Source: Spirulina major PCC 6313 (GTDB lineage: Bacteria; Cyanobacteriota; Cyanobacteriia; Cyanobacteriales; Spirulinaceae). From it: a stretch of DNA of 64,000 bases. Of this stretch, positions 36,901 to 45,004 are shown piece by piece. The stretch spans positions 3,872,771-3,936,770 of the forward strand of contig NZ_KV878783.1 of the NCBI RefSeq assembly GCF_001890765.1, given 5' to 3'. The notes beneath the pieces are model-generated. The model searched no databases and was not told where the DNA came from. It worked only from the letters and a program-made list of their open reading frames with translations. The translations under genes and the position numbers were made by a program. Position 1 is the first letter of the stretch; each line of letters starts with the position of its first letter.

Positions 36901-38125
36901 TCGCCGTCGTCAAAATATGGCTCACCGCCTGGAGAAACTGAGCATCATCCTCATCAAACTCCCGGAAGCGATCCGTATAAATCCCCAACACCCCATAGGG
37001 CGACCCTTCCCCATCAATCACCACCGACACACTACTAATCACCCGATGATTATGGAGCAGCGGCGCTCCCCGAAACCGTGACTCCACCCGTAGATCCTTC
37101 ACAATCACCGGCTCGCCCCGTTCCAGGGTGTAACCCGATTGCGACGCGGTCGAAGCAGACACCGTGAGTTGACCAATGAGATTTTTTTTCCACCCCACCC
37201 CCGTTTGTAACAGCAAGGCATGGCCATTGGCCAAATATTCAAAAATCGCGCAATATTTAACACGCAACGTCCGCGACACCAGCCGCACGGTCTCCTGCAT
37301 CAAGCTGGCCAAATTCGGGGTCGTGAGTCCCAGTTGACCCAGTTCGGCCAAGGTGGACTGTTGGCGGAGGCGGAGTTTGAGTTGGATTTCGCTACGGTAT
37401 TGGGTCGTGATGTCTTCCGTGAGCACCATCACCCAATTGGGGGGAATAAAAAGGTAGCGGAGTTGGAGATGGATATCGAGGCTGGCAAAATGAAACGATC
37501 GCGTCGTCGGGGTTTTCGTCAGCAAGCATTCCGCCAAATCCTGATGAACAAACAGATAGTCCGAGAGGATCTCTGTGGCTCGCTTTCCCATATTGTTAAG
37601 CACCTCCCCGTCGGTGAACGCGATCGCCGCCTCATTACACCCGACAAACAGAAAATCATCCCCCGTATAGCGCCAAGTACAAACCGGAATTGGGAGCTTT
37701 TCATACTGCCGCCGAAACTGGATTTCCCGCTCTTGCACTTCTTGGAGCAATGCCGCATAGGCCGTCACTTCCGCCGTGAGTTCGGCGCGGAGATCCTGCG
37801 AGTCCTGTTGGACTGTTTGGAGGGATTGATCGCGGATCTGTTGATGGTGTTCGAGTTCTGTCCATTGTTGCCACCAATGCCGAGCGATCGCCCCCATCCC
37901 CACCCAGAAGACCGCACTGAAACTCACCACCCCCCGCACCGGCAGCGGCATTGGCTCCAGCCAGACCATCCCACAGCCCACCAACGTCACACCCACACCC
38001 AGCCACCACAGCCCCATCACCCCACGGCTCAGGAGAGCAGAGGAGTGCGACACTGGCAAATCCGCAGGAGCGAGAGTAGACGGTAAACGTGGTTGTGAGG
38101 ATGATGTCTGTTTCATGGTGCGCAT
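33995..38125 (-). CDS. Multi-PAS/GAF GGDEF-EAL cyclic-di-GMP signalling protein
   Basis: A membrane-linked sensor of about 1376 residues (from ATG 38125; ATG 38116 is also possible, while the frame extends to 38251). Order: two hydrophobic segments (~35-80), coiled linker, degenerate PAS (~135-245), GAF (~260-415), then about four PAS/PAC modules (~430-955), GGDEF (~960-1115) and EAL (~1130-1370). GGDEF is intact (ARLGGDEFTIL), as are EAL features: GFEALIRW, ITESML, DDFGTGYSSL and KIDRSFV. Both synthesis and breakdown of c-di-GMP are thus possible. The signals sensed are unknown; the GAF does not show an obvious chromophore cysteine to my eye. It is convergent with purQ. Confidence 0.92.
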   Translation of the reverse strand: MRTMKQTSSSQPRLPSTLAPADLPVSHSSALLSRGVMGLWWLGVGVTLVGCGMVWLEPMPLPVRGVVSFSAVFWVGMGAIARHWWQQWTELEHHQQIRDQSLQTVQQDSQDLRAELTAEVTAYAALLQEVQEREIQFRRQYEKLPIPVCTWRYTGDDFLFVGCNEAAIAFTDGEVLNNMGKRATEILSDYLFVHQDLAECLLTKTPTTRSFHFASLDIHLQLRYLFIPPNWVMVLTEDITTQYRSEIQLKLRLRQQSTLAELGQLGLTTPNLASLMQETVRLVSRTLRVKYCAIFEYLANGHALLLQTGVGWKKNLIGQLTVSASTASQSGYTLERGEPVIVKDLRVESRFRGAPLLHNHRVISSVSVVIDGEGSPYGVLGIYTDRFREFDEDDAQFLQAVSHILTTAIKRDRQAEQLNLMKRAIDSSQNSIVISDAIAPGQPILYANSGFEQITGYQADEVVGQSVSLLYGSGTTPQTLQAITLARFQGYGFHGTLRYYRKDGTPFWMELNLAPVHDQHNALTHFIEVQTDITERKQFEETLRNERDLLNGILQTSIAAIIVLNKAGELTFANERAEAILGLDSTPEIPETSTPDGRSADPHDRPGNRLIIERYALPVTPILTEGHPVFDLHHTVVTERGDRQYLSINGAPLRDAHGNITAAVLSITDITEQYQAEIALRQSEEQFRLLFELAPIGIFLCGMDGRFQQVNPALCAVLGYSADQLQQLHLSELTHPDDHAADLAINQQLLLGEIDQFQIEKRFISQQNMVVHTLVRVVMVYDDEGQPSHEVGQVVDISDRKWAEEALLASEKRLEGILGSIEDVVWSAEPHTFAPIYFNPAAAVVFGRSLPELFSTPRLWLSLIHGEDQTRFTQHLHLLRSTGVGECEYRIVRPNGELRWLLCRSRLVYDEQEQPVRIDGISSDITERRMAEAQLRRNAFYDSLTELPNRALFMDRLWHTIRRARRRGGYLFAVLFLDIDSFKVVNDSLGHTVGDDLLIAIARRLEDYLRPSDTLARLGGDEFTILLEEISDRQEALTIADRIHSALRTSFHIQGYDVFAETSIGIAFSQLPDTPKDSIHYNYPEDLLRDADTAMYRAKALGKGRYAVFHTAMHQRALARLELETDLRRAVERQEFVAYYQPIMNLHSGKISGFEALIRWQHPDKGLVSPIHFIPIAEETGLIIPMGWWMLQAATSQLAQWQQYYPAAKNLVMNVNLSGRQMGELDLVDMIDYILEKTGLASKHLKLEITESMLMDNATEAKEVLMKLRSRQILLGIDDFGTGYSSLSYLDQFPVNTLKIDRSFVMRIKADGEDSEIVQAIINLAHILGMDVVAEGIDAPMQVAYLKRWGCDFGQGYYFARPMPAPDAETFLQKNL

Positions 38126-38468
38126 CCCAGGGGCAGTCAGCAAACGCAAAACAATACATTTGTTTTTTCTAATGGACACTGTGACTGTTGATATCGAGAG
38201 TCTTTCGCGGTGCTGCCTACCCTTGATTGTGAAGTAAGGCATTCTGCCCACAGTAAGGTGAAATCCTGCCTTTGATTGAAATGCTGCGTGCTGGGCTACG
38301 GCTGTTCCACCTGATGACAGTGCCAGTGGAGGCGTGCATTGACGGCGATCGCACCCTTCACCATAACTGTTTAATGATTCCCCATACGTCCTACCCTCTA
38401 GTTTCCTACACTCCCCACCTCCATGCCATTAAATTAAATTAACGAAGATTCTTTTGTACAGATAACCC

Positions 38469-38795
38469 ATGGTTTTTCGACGGACTGTTCGCAACGCCCA
38501 TCGTACCCTTGCCCCGATTATCCTAATTCCCTTCCTGATCACCGCCATCAGCGGTATTTGCTACCGCCTCGGCAAAAGTTGGTTTGGCCTCTCCCGTGAC
38601 CAAGTCCATTTTCTGATGGTGATTCATGAAGGCGAATACCTCGGCAAATTTTTAGAGCCTATCTATGTGCTCCTCAACGGCATGGGTCTGTTATTCATGG
38701 TTGGCACTGGCATCGTCATGGTGTGGTCAAGCCTCAAACCCAAATCTCCCCAAACCCTCACCCCCCCGGCTGATCCCGAACCCCGTGAAGATTGA
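38469..38795 (+). CDS. Small PepSY-associated membrane protein
   Basis: A 108-residue protein with two or three transmembrane helices (~14-33, ~60-85) and a proline-rich cytoplasmic tail. RNAHRTLAPIILIPFLITAISG resembles the first helix of PepSY-TM proteins, and GLSRDQVHFLMVIHEGEYLG the following loop. It is close in length to small cyanobacterial PepSY-domain proteins of unknown function. It stands alone; a MITE-like element begins four bases after the stop codon. Confidence 0.75.
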   Translation: MVFRRTVRNAHRTLAPIILIPFLITAISGICYRLGKSWFGLSRDQVHFLMVIHEGEYLGKFLEPIYVLLNGMGLLFMVGTGIVMVWSSLKPKSPQTLTPPADPEPRED

Positions 38796-38798
38796 CCC

Positions 38799-38922
38799 CT
38801 AGTGTAGTGACATGGCTAAAATAGTACATTAGGACAGAGTGGGTTGGGTGGCTAAAATTTAGACTATCAAGGTATCTGACAATCTGCCGTAACTCACTGA
38901 TTAACGTGTGTCGTGATACTAG
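38799..38922. repeat. MITE-like element, CTAGTGTCGTGACAC family, copy 3
   Basis: Most complete copy: ends CTAGTGTAGTGACATGGC and, in reverse complement, CTAGTATCACGACACACG. The orientation is opposite to copies 1 and 2. It starts four bases after the PepSY-type gene's stop. A CTAG at both ends could mark a TA-type target site. Confidence 0.75.
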
Positions 38923-38978
38923 GAGAATTTTTACGCCAACAGATTAATACCAGTAGCACGATCCAGCGGCAACCGGAG

Positions 38979-39020
38979 CAGATGGGGGCGCAACCTGGGC
39001 CAAAACTGCGCCCCCATCTG
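38979..39020. terminator. Strong hairpin 3' of glpK
   Basis: CAGATGGGGGCGCA and TGCGCCCCCATCTG form a 14-bp perfect stem with a 14-base loop. TTTTAGTTTT follows on the plus strand; the minus-strand side lacks a clear U tract. It lies two bases after the glpK stop and probably terminates from both sides. Confidence 0.75.
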
Positions 39021-39022
39021 TT

Positions 39023-40519
39023 TTAGTTTTCGATCCAGTTTTTCGCCCGACTGACGGCCTTTTGCCATTGGGCAAAATTGGCCTGGGCTTCGGCTTGACC
39101 TTCGCCCGGTTCAAACACTTGCTCCACTTGCCGTTTGCTGAGGAGTTCGTCGTAATCACCCCAAAACCCCACCGCCAAACCGGCCCCAAAGGCTGCCCCT
39201 TGAGCCGTTGCATCGAGGATAACCGGTCGCTCGACGGGGATACCGAGGACATCGGCTTGGAACTGCATCAGCCAGTCATTTTGGGATGCGCCGCCGTCTA
39301 CTTTCAGTTGGGAAATGGGTTCGTTCGCGTCTTGGTTCATTGCATCGACCACTTCTTTCACTTGGTAGGCGATCGCCTCTAGCACCGCCCGCACCATGTG
39401 GGCCTGCTGGACTCCGCCCGTAATCCCTTGGAACGAGGCCCGCGCATTCATATCCCAATGGGGCGCACCCAACCCACTCAAAGCCGGCACAAAAAACACC
39501 CCGTCCGTATTGGGCACAGACCGCACGATCGCATCCGTTTCCTGCGCAGACTTAATCAGTTTCAACCCGTCCCGCAGCCATTGAATACAAGCCCCGGCGG
39601 TGAACATCGCCCCTTCGAGGGCGTAGTTTGTCTGTTCAGGTGTAGTCCAAGCCACCGTAGACAGGAGTTGATGGCGCGATCGCGCCAACTCCGTCCCCAT
39701 CTGCGCCACCAAAAAACACCCCGTTCCATAGGTGCATTTCAACAACCCCGGCGTATTGCACCCATGGGCAAACAGCGCCGCCTGCTGATCCCCAAAAATC
39801 GCCGCGATGGGAACCGCTGCCCCCAACAACGCCGGATCACTGTGCCCAAACTCCCCCATACTCGGCTGAATCGTCGGCATCCAGTGGGGCGCAACATCAA
39901 ACAGCGCCAGCAAATCCGCATCCCATTCCCCCCGCGCCAAATTCATCAACATCGTGCGGCTAGCGTTGCTGTGATCCGTGGCGTGGACTTTATGTCCGGT
40001 CAAATTCCACAAAATCCAAGTATCAATCGTCCCTGCGAGAATATTTTCCGGCTTCACATCGGGGCGATTGTCCTTGACCCAATGGTGCAGCCACGCCAGT
40101 TTCGTCGCGGAAAAATAGGCATCCACCACAAGGCCCGTGCGCTCTTCGATGAGACTCGCTTGCCCCGATGCTTTTAATTGTTGACAATGGGAGGTGGTGC
40201 GGCGGTCTTGCCAGACGATCGCCCGATGCAGGGGTTTTCCCGTCGTCTTATCCCACAGCAAACAGGTTTCCCGCTGCACCGTCAGCCCCATCGCGGCAAT
40301 CTGGGAGGCAGACACATCCTGTTCCGCCAAAACCCGCTTCATCAAAATTTGGGTATCGCGCCAGATCTCTTCGGCATCATGTTCTAACCAGCCCGGTTGG
40401 GGATAATGTTGAGTAAATTCTTTATAGGTTTGGCCTGCGATCGCCCCCTCATGATTAAACAAAATCGCCCGATTCCCCGTCGTTCCTAAATCAATCGCGA
40501 GGACATAATCATGTGTCAT
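39023..40519 (-). CDS. glpK: Glycerol kinase
   Basis: Phosphorylates glycerol to glycerol 3-phosphate, for lipid synthesis or glycerol use. ATG at 40519 (MTHDYVLAIDLGTTGNRAIL) is preferred over the longer frame from 40597 and gives 498 residues, the usual FGGY length. The phosphate-1 loop DLGTTGNRA differs slightly from the common DQGTTSSRA. VWQDRRT, IDTWILWNLTG, YGTGCFLV and VDGGASQNDWLMQFQAD mark sugar and ATP sites. The hairpin at 38979-39020 ends the transcript. No glycerol transport gene is adjacent. Confidence 0.95.
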   Translation of the reverse strand: MTHDYVLAIDLGTTGNRAILFNHEGAIAGQTYKEFTQHYPQPGWLEHDAEEIWRDTQILMKRVLAEQDVSASQIAAMGLTVQRETCLLWDKTTGKPLHRAIVWQDRRTTSHCQQLKASGQASLIEERTGLVVDAYFSATKLAWLHHWVKDNRPDVKPENILAGTIDTWILWNLTGHKVHATDHSNASRTMLMNLARGEWDADLLALFDVAPHWMPTIQPSMGEFGHSDPALLGAAVPIAAIFGDQQAALFAHGCNTPGLLKCTYGTGCFLVAQMGTELARSRHQLLSTVAWTTPEQTNYALEGAMFTAGACIQWLRDGLKLIKSAQETDAIVRSVPNTDGVFFVPALSGLGAPHWDMNARASFQGITGGVQQAHMVRAVLEAIAYQVKEVVDAMNQDANEPISQLKVDGGASQNDWLMQFQADVLGIPVERPVILDATAQGAAFGAGLAVGFWGDYDELLSKRQVEQVFEPGEGQAEAQANFAQWQKAVSRAKNWIEN

Positions 40520-40677
40520 AGTCTTAGTTCCAGTCACAGCTAACCCCCCAAGGGGCTGTGTGCCGAATGTATCAAATCCTCTCCCCCTCTGGGTCATTGC
40601 CGTGTGATTTTGTTGGAAAAATTTTCCAAAGCGAGAGTGATTCTGTTTACAATCAAGGCGATTTCCGATCGGACAGT

Positions 40678-40947
40678 ATGGCCAAAAAACAAAAATTTCC
40701 TCATCTTTTAGGCTCCAAATGGACGGCCAAACAGAAAACCTTTGGCTGGCGACATTTCCAAGTCCAGAACCGCAAAACCGAAGGAAAATGGGTTTTTGCT
40801 GAACTGGTGTCCTCCTGCGATCCTACGGTGCGGTTTTGGATTAATGCCAAACAGTTGAAGGACGATCGCAGTTGGACAGCGGGCTGGACTCCCCTCAATC
40901 AACTCCAAGATCTCAACCAACCAGACCCGGATTGGATCGAATCGTGA
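40678..40947 (+). CDS. TIGR02450-type Trp-rich small protein
   Basis: An 89-residue basic protein starting MAKKQKFPHLLGSKWTAKQ, with tryptophans spread through it (SKWTA, FGWRHFQV, GKWVFAELV, RFWINAKQL, SWTAGWTPL). This agrees with the TIGR02450 Trp-rich family of cyanobacteria and some proteobacteria; function unknown. The frame runs upstream to 40558, but ATG at 40678 gives the family-like N-terminus. The GT4 gene follows 58 bp downstream on the same strand. Confidence 0.85.
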   Translation: MAKKQKFPHLLGSKWTAKQKTFGWRHFQVQNRKTEGKWVFAELVSSCDPTVRFWINAKQLKDDRSWTAGWTPLNQLQDLNQPDPDWIES

Positions 40948-41005
40948 GACAGTTTAACGTGAAGGTGTGGGGCGAAATGATGGCGGGAGTGGTGAGAGGG
41001 AAACG

Positions 41006-42178
41006 ATGACGATCGCATCCCTGTTTTATCTATCGGCGGGGACAATGCCGTCGCCCGTGGCGAACGAGATCCAAGCGGTGAAGATGGCCCAGGCCTTCGC
41101 GCCCATGGTGAAGCGGTTTGAATTGATTGTCAGCGGCAATCTGCGATCGTGCCTCGGCCTAGAGCGAGAGTTCACCGCCCGGTTTAACCAGTGGTATGGG
41201 GTACGAGTGCCGTTTACTGTGACGCGGATTCCGTCGCTCACCTGGCGCACGCCGTTTCCGTTCCCCGAAGGTTCCTATTCACCGCGTAAATATCTCCGCT
41301 GGGCGATCGCCTATTGTCAGCGTCAACAGCCCACGGTGGTCTATACCCGAACGCCCTATCTCGTTACGCCCTTGCTTGCCGCCGGATTACCCGTTGTCCT
41401 CGAATTTCACGAACCGATCACGCCGCAGATCCTCGCCTCCCCTCTCCTCCAACACCCAAACCTAATCGCCATCGTCACCCTGGCCGACGAGTTGCGATCG
41501 CACTACATCCAGCAAGGTTGCGATCCGGCCAAGATTTGCATTGCCCCCAGTGCCGTAGATCTTGCCCCCTTCATCCCTGCACAACCCCAAGCCATCGCCC
41601 GCCAAGCTCTCAACCTCGCAACGAATCAACCCATCGCCCTCTACGCCGGCAACCTCTACGACTACAAAGGCATCCCGACGATTTTGCAGGCGGCAACCCA
41701 GTTGCCCCACTGTCAATTCGTTCTCGTTGGGGGTCAAACCAAAGATGTGGAGCGGGTGCGATCGCAAGCCCTCCGCCTCGGTCTGCACAACCTCCAAATC
41801 ACCGGCTACAAAACCCAAGCGGAACTCCCCCCCTATCTGTTTGCGGCGGATCTGCTCCTCTTGCCCACCAGCCAACAGTGGAAGCTAGCCAGCACCACCT
41901 CCCCCCTGAAACTCTTTGAATACATGGCAGCGCAACGCCCCATTATTGCCTCAGATTTGCCCAATATTGCCACGGTGTTACGCGATCGCCACAATGGCCG
42001 CCTGATTCCCCCCGATGATCCCGATGCCATGGCCGACGCGATCCGGGCTTTGTTGGCTGATCCTGTCGCTGGGGACGCGATCGCCGCCCAAGCCTGGCAA
42101 GATGTGCAACACCACACCTGGACGCAACGCGCCGCAACAATTTTGCAATTTATCAGCGCACGCCTGTCGCAGTCGTGA
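41006..42178 (+). CDS. Glycosyltransferase family 4 protein
   Basis: A 390-residue GT4 enzyme. ATG at 41006 (MTIASLFYLSAG) is used because AGGG lies six bases upstream; the frame is open from 40967. The N-terminal half has the acceptor region (AGTMPSPVANEIQAVKMAQA). The C-terminal donor domain has IALYAGNLYDYKGIPTILQA, LLLPTSQQWKLASTTSPLKL and FEYMAAQRPIIASDLPN, where the first glutamate position of the E-x7-E motif is changed but EYMA is kept. Donor and acceptor are unknown. Its stop is two bases from the stop of the convergent glycosidase gene. Confidence 0.88.
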   Translation: MTIASLFYLSAGTMPSPVANEIQAVKMAQAFAPMVKRFELIVSGNLRSCLGLEREFTARFNQWYGVRVPFTVTRIPSLTWRTPFPFPEGSYSPRKYLRWAIAYCQRQQPTVVYTRTPYLVTPLLAAGLPVVLEFHEPITPQILASPLLQHPNLIAIVTLADELRSHYIQQGCDPAKICIAPSAVDLAPFIPAQPQAIARQALNLATNQPIALYAGNLYDYKGIPTILQAATQLPHCQFVLVGGQTKDVERVRSQALRLGLHNLQITGYKTQAELPPYLFAADLLLLPTSQQWKLASTTSPLKLFEYMAAQRPIIASDLPNIATVLRDRHNGRLIPPDDPDAMADAIRALLADPVAGDAIAAQAWQDVQHHTWTQRAATILQFISARLSQS

Positions 42179-42180
42179 CG

Positions 42181-44859
42181 TTAAAGCGAGTTATATTCCC
42201 CGGTTTGTTGGATTAATTTGGCAATTAAGCCCGTCCACCCCGTTTGATGACTGGCCCCAATTCCAGCGCCATTATCACCATGGAAATATTCAAAAAAGAG
42301 GATCAAATTATGCCAGTGGGGATCGGTTTGGAATTTTTTCGTGCCGCCGTAGATGGCGCGGTGGCCGGTGGCATCGTTGCGGAAGAGTTTGATCAGACGC
42401 TGGGATAGTTCTTGAGAGACCTCCCACAGGTTGAGCCAACGCCCTGAACCGGTGGGACATTCGACCTTGAACGCATCGCCGAGGTAGTGGTGGAACTGTT
42501 GCAGGGACTCGATCAGGAGATAGTTAACAGGCATCCACACCGGGCCGCGCCAGTTGGAATTCCCCCCAAACAGGCCGCTGCTGGATTCGGCGGGTTCGTA
42601 ATCGACGCGGTGTTCCTGGCCATCAACGCTGAAAAGGTAGGGGTGTGCGTGGTGATGGCGGGAGAGGGCACGGATACCGTAGTCGCTGAGGAATTCGGTT
42701 TCGTCGAGGAGTTTTTGGAGGATGCGGCGCAGTTTGTCGGTGGGTTCGAGGCGATCGCGCGTTACATAACACAACGCCAACATCCGCCGTGCCCCCTGGC
42801 CCTTGCTTTCCATGCAGGCGACGTTGCGCTTCAGGGTGGGGCGATGGTGGACGAACCATTCTAAGCGGGCTTTGAAGTTGGGCAGTTGATCCAGTAATTC
42901 GGGTTCGAGGGTGGTGACGGCAAAGAGGGGAATCAGGCCGACGAGCGATCGCACTTTCAACCGCATCGATTCACCGTTGGGCAGGTTCAACACATCATAG
43001 AAAAAGCCATCCTCGTCATCCCATAATGAGGTGCGATCGCCCCCCAAATGATTCAGCGCATCGGCGATGTAGATAAAATGCTCAAAAAACTTCGTCGCCA
43101 TGTCCTCGTAGACGGGATTCTCCCGCGCCAATTCCAGAGAGATGGTGAGCATATTGAGGCAATACATCGCCATCCAGCTTGTACTGTCGGCCTGTTCAAG
43201 ATAGCCCCCGGTGGGCAACGGCGCACTGCGATCAAACACGCCGATATTGTCCAAACCGAGAAAGCCTCCTTCAAAAATATTGTTGCCGCTGCGGTCTTTC
43301 CGATTCACCCACCAGGTGAAGTTCAGCAGTAATTTTTGAAAAATACGTTCGAGGAAGGCGCGATCGCCTGTCCCCTTCTGCTTGCGTTCCATTTGATAAA
43401 CGCGCCAGGTGGCCCAGGCATGGACGGGGGGATTTACATCACTAAAATTCCACTCGTAGGCGGGGATTTGACCGTTGGGGTGCATATACCATTCACGGGT
43501 CATCAGATCCAGTTGCGCCTTGGCAAAGTCCGGGTCAACGAGGGCGAGGGGCAGACAGTGAAACGCCAAATCCCAGGCGGCAAACCAGGGATATTCCCAG
43601 GTGTCCGGCATCGAGATGATCTCGTTGCTGTCGAGGTGGGGCCATTTGTGGTTACGACCCTGGGCACGTTCGGGGGCGGGGGGAGTGCGATCGCCTTGGA
43701 GCCAGCGGCTGACATCGTAACGATAATATTGTTTACTCCAAAGCATCCCGGCGAAGGCTTGGCGTTGGATGTTGCGATCGTCGTTGCTGAGGGCCTTGGG
43801 CATCAGGTCGTAATAGAACTGATCCGCCTCGCGCTTGCGATCGCCCAAAATCCGATCAAACTCACTCCCCAAGGGATCACCCGCCTCAGTCCAATCGGGC
43901 CGGAGCCGCAATTTCACCACCTGCTGTTGGCCCGCGCCAAGCTCAAGGCAATACTGGGCGGCGGCTTTTGTGCCAATCTGGTCAGGATTCACCGCATCCG
44001 CTTGGCCCTGAATCACCGCATCGTGAATCCCATCTTTACAATAGGGCCCGGTGTTGGGGGTCTCAAACAGCCGCTCAAAATTCGTCTCATTTTCGGTAAA
44101 TAACAGCGGCGGCTGATCCTGGCAGTAAAGCCAATAGTTGCCGAGGTCGGGGTGTTGGGCTGCGATCGCGCTGGGCTGCTCAGTAGTCCCGCCCATGGCT
44201 TTTAACTGGGGTTTGTGTTGCTCCTCTGACCAAGACCAAGTATTACGAAACCACAGGGTTGGCAAAAGGTGCAGCGTCGCGGGTTCTGGGCCGCGATTGC
44301 TGACCGTGATTTGAATCAAAATATCGTCTACATAGGCTTTGGCGTATTCCACCTGCACATCGAAATAGCGGTTTTGGTCAAAAATGCCCGTGTCGATTAA
44401 TTCATATTCGAGACCATCTCGACCGCGATCGCGATTTTCCTGCACCAGATCGCTGTAGGGAAATTCAAGCTGCGGATATTTGTAGAGAAATTTTAAATAG
44501 GAATGAGTGGGGGTGCTGTCGAGGTAAAAGTAATATTCTTTAACGTCTTCGCCGTGGTTGCCCTCGGTTCCCGTCAGGCCAAAGAGGCGTTCTTTGAGGA
44601 TTGGGTCGCGCCCATTCCACAGGGCTACGGCAAAACAAAGCCGCTGTTGATCGTCACAGATGCCACCGAGGCCGTCCTCGCCCCAACGGTAGGCCCGCGA
44701 TCGCGCCTGCTCATGGCTGAAATAGTCCCAGGCCGCCCCATCATGGCTATAATCCTCGCGCACCGTGCCCCATTGCCGCTCACTCAGATACGGTCCCCAG
44801 GCTTTCCAGGGAATGGTAGCGGATTGAGTGGCCCGAAGCCGTGCAAGTTCAGGATTCAT
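42181..44859 (-). CDS. GH63-like glucosidase / MGH1-type glycoside hydrolase
   Basis: An 892-residue protein with a beta-rich N-terminal part and a C-terminal (alpha/alpha)6 barrel (~340-890), as in GH63 relatives. Typical stretches are [55 protein letters not shown] and HRAIYGG. GH63 relatives in bacteria include enzymes acting on glucosylglycerate, mannosylglycerate or alpha-glucans, so a role in compatible-solute or glucan breakdown is possible but not shown. There is no signal peptide, so it is cytoplasmic. It lies 145 bp after the GOGAT gene, separated from it by a perfect hairpin. Confidence 0.85.
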   Translation of the reverse strand: MNPELARLRATQSATIPWKAWGPYLSERQWGTVREDYSHDGAAWDYFSHEQARSRAYRWGEDGLGGICDDQQRLCFAVALWNGRDPILKERLFGLTGTEGNHGEDVKEYYFYLDSTPTHSYLKFLYKYPQLEFPYSDLVQENRDRGRDGLEYELIDTGIFDQNRYFDVQVEYAKAYVDDILIQITVSNRGPEPATLHLLPTLWFRNTWSWSEEQHKPQLKAMGGTTEQPSAIAAQHPDLGNYWLYCQDQPPLLFTENETNFERLFETPNTGPYCKDGIHDAVIQGQADAVNPDQIGTKAAAQYCLELGAGQQQVVKLRLRPDWTEAGDPLGSEFDRILGDRKREADQFYYDLMPKALSNDDRNIQRQAFAGMLWSKQYYRYDVSRWLQGDRTPPAPERAQGRNHKWPHLDSNEIISMPDTWEYPWFAAWDLAFHCLPLALVDPDFAKAQLDLMTREWYMHPNGQIPAYEWNFSDVNPPVHAWATWRVYQMERKQKGTGDRAFLERIFQKLLLNFTWWVNRKDRSGNNIFEGGFLGLDNIGVFDRSAPLPTGGYLEQADSTSWMAMYCLNMLTISLELARENPVYEDMATKFFEHFIYIADALNHLGGDRTSLWDDEDGFFYDVLNLPNGESMRLKVRSLVGLIPLFAVTTLEPELLDQLPNFKARLEWFVHHRPTLKRNVACMESKGQGARRMLALCYVTRDRLEPTDKLRRILQKLLDETEFLSDYGIRALSRHHHAHPYLFSVDGQEHRVDYEPAESSSGLFGGNSNWRGPVWMPVNYLLIESLQQFHHYLGDAFKVECPTGSGRWLNLWEVSQELSQRLIKLFRNDATGHRAIYGGTKKFQTDPHWHNLILFFEYFHGDNGAGIGASHQTGWTGLIAKLIQQTGEYNSL

Positions 44860-44956
44860 GGTTTTTTGTACAGTGAAAGAACAGGAAATAGAGCCGTGGC
44901 GGCGTTATGTGCCTGTTTTTACCATAGCCTTTGAGGGATGGGCGATCGCAACAATC

Positions 44957-44985
44957 CTCGTGTCATGGCTCTGCCATGACACGAG
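44957..44985. other. Perfect 13-bp hairpin between GOGAT and the glycosidase gene
   Basis: CTCGTGTCATGGC, loop TCT, GCCATGACACGAG. There is no T tract on either side, so it is not a classic intrinsic terminator. It may protect the 3' end of the upstream mRNA or reduce read-through. Confidence 0.7.
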
Positions 44986-45004
44986 AGGATGAGAGGATGA
45001 GGGC

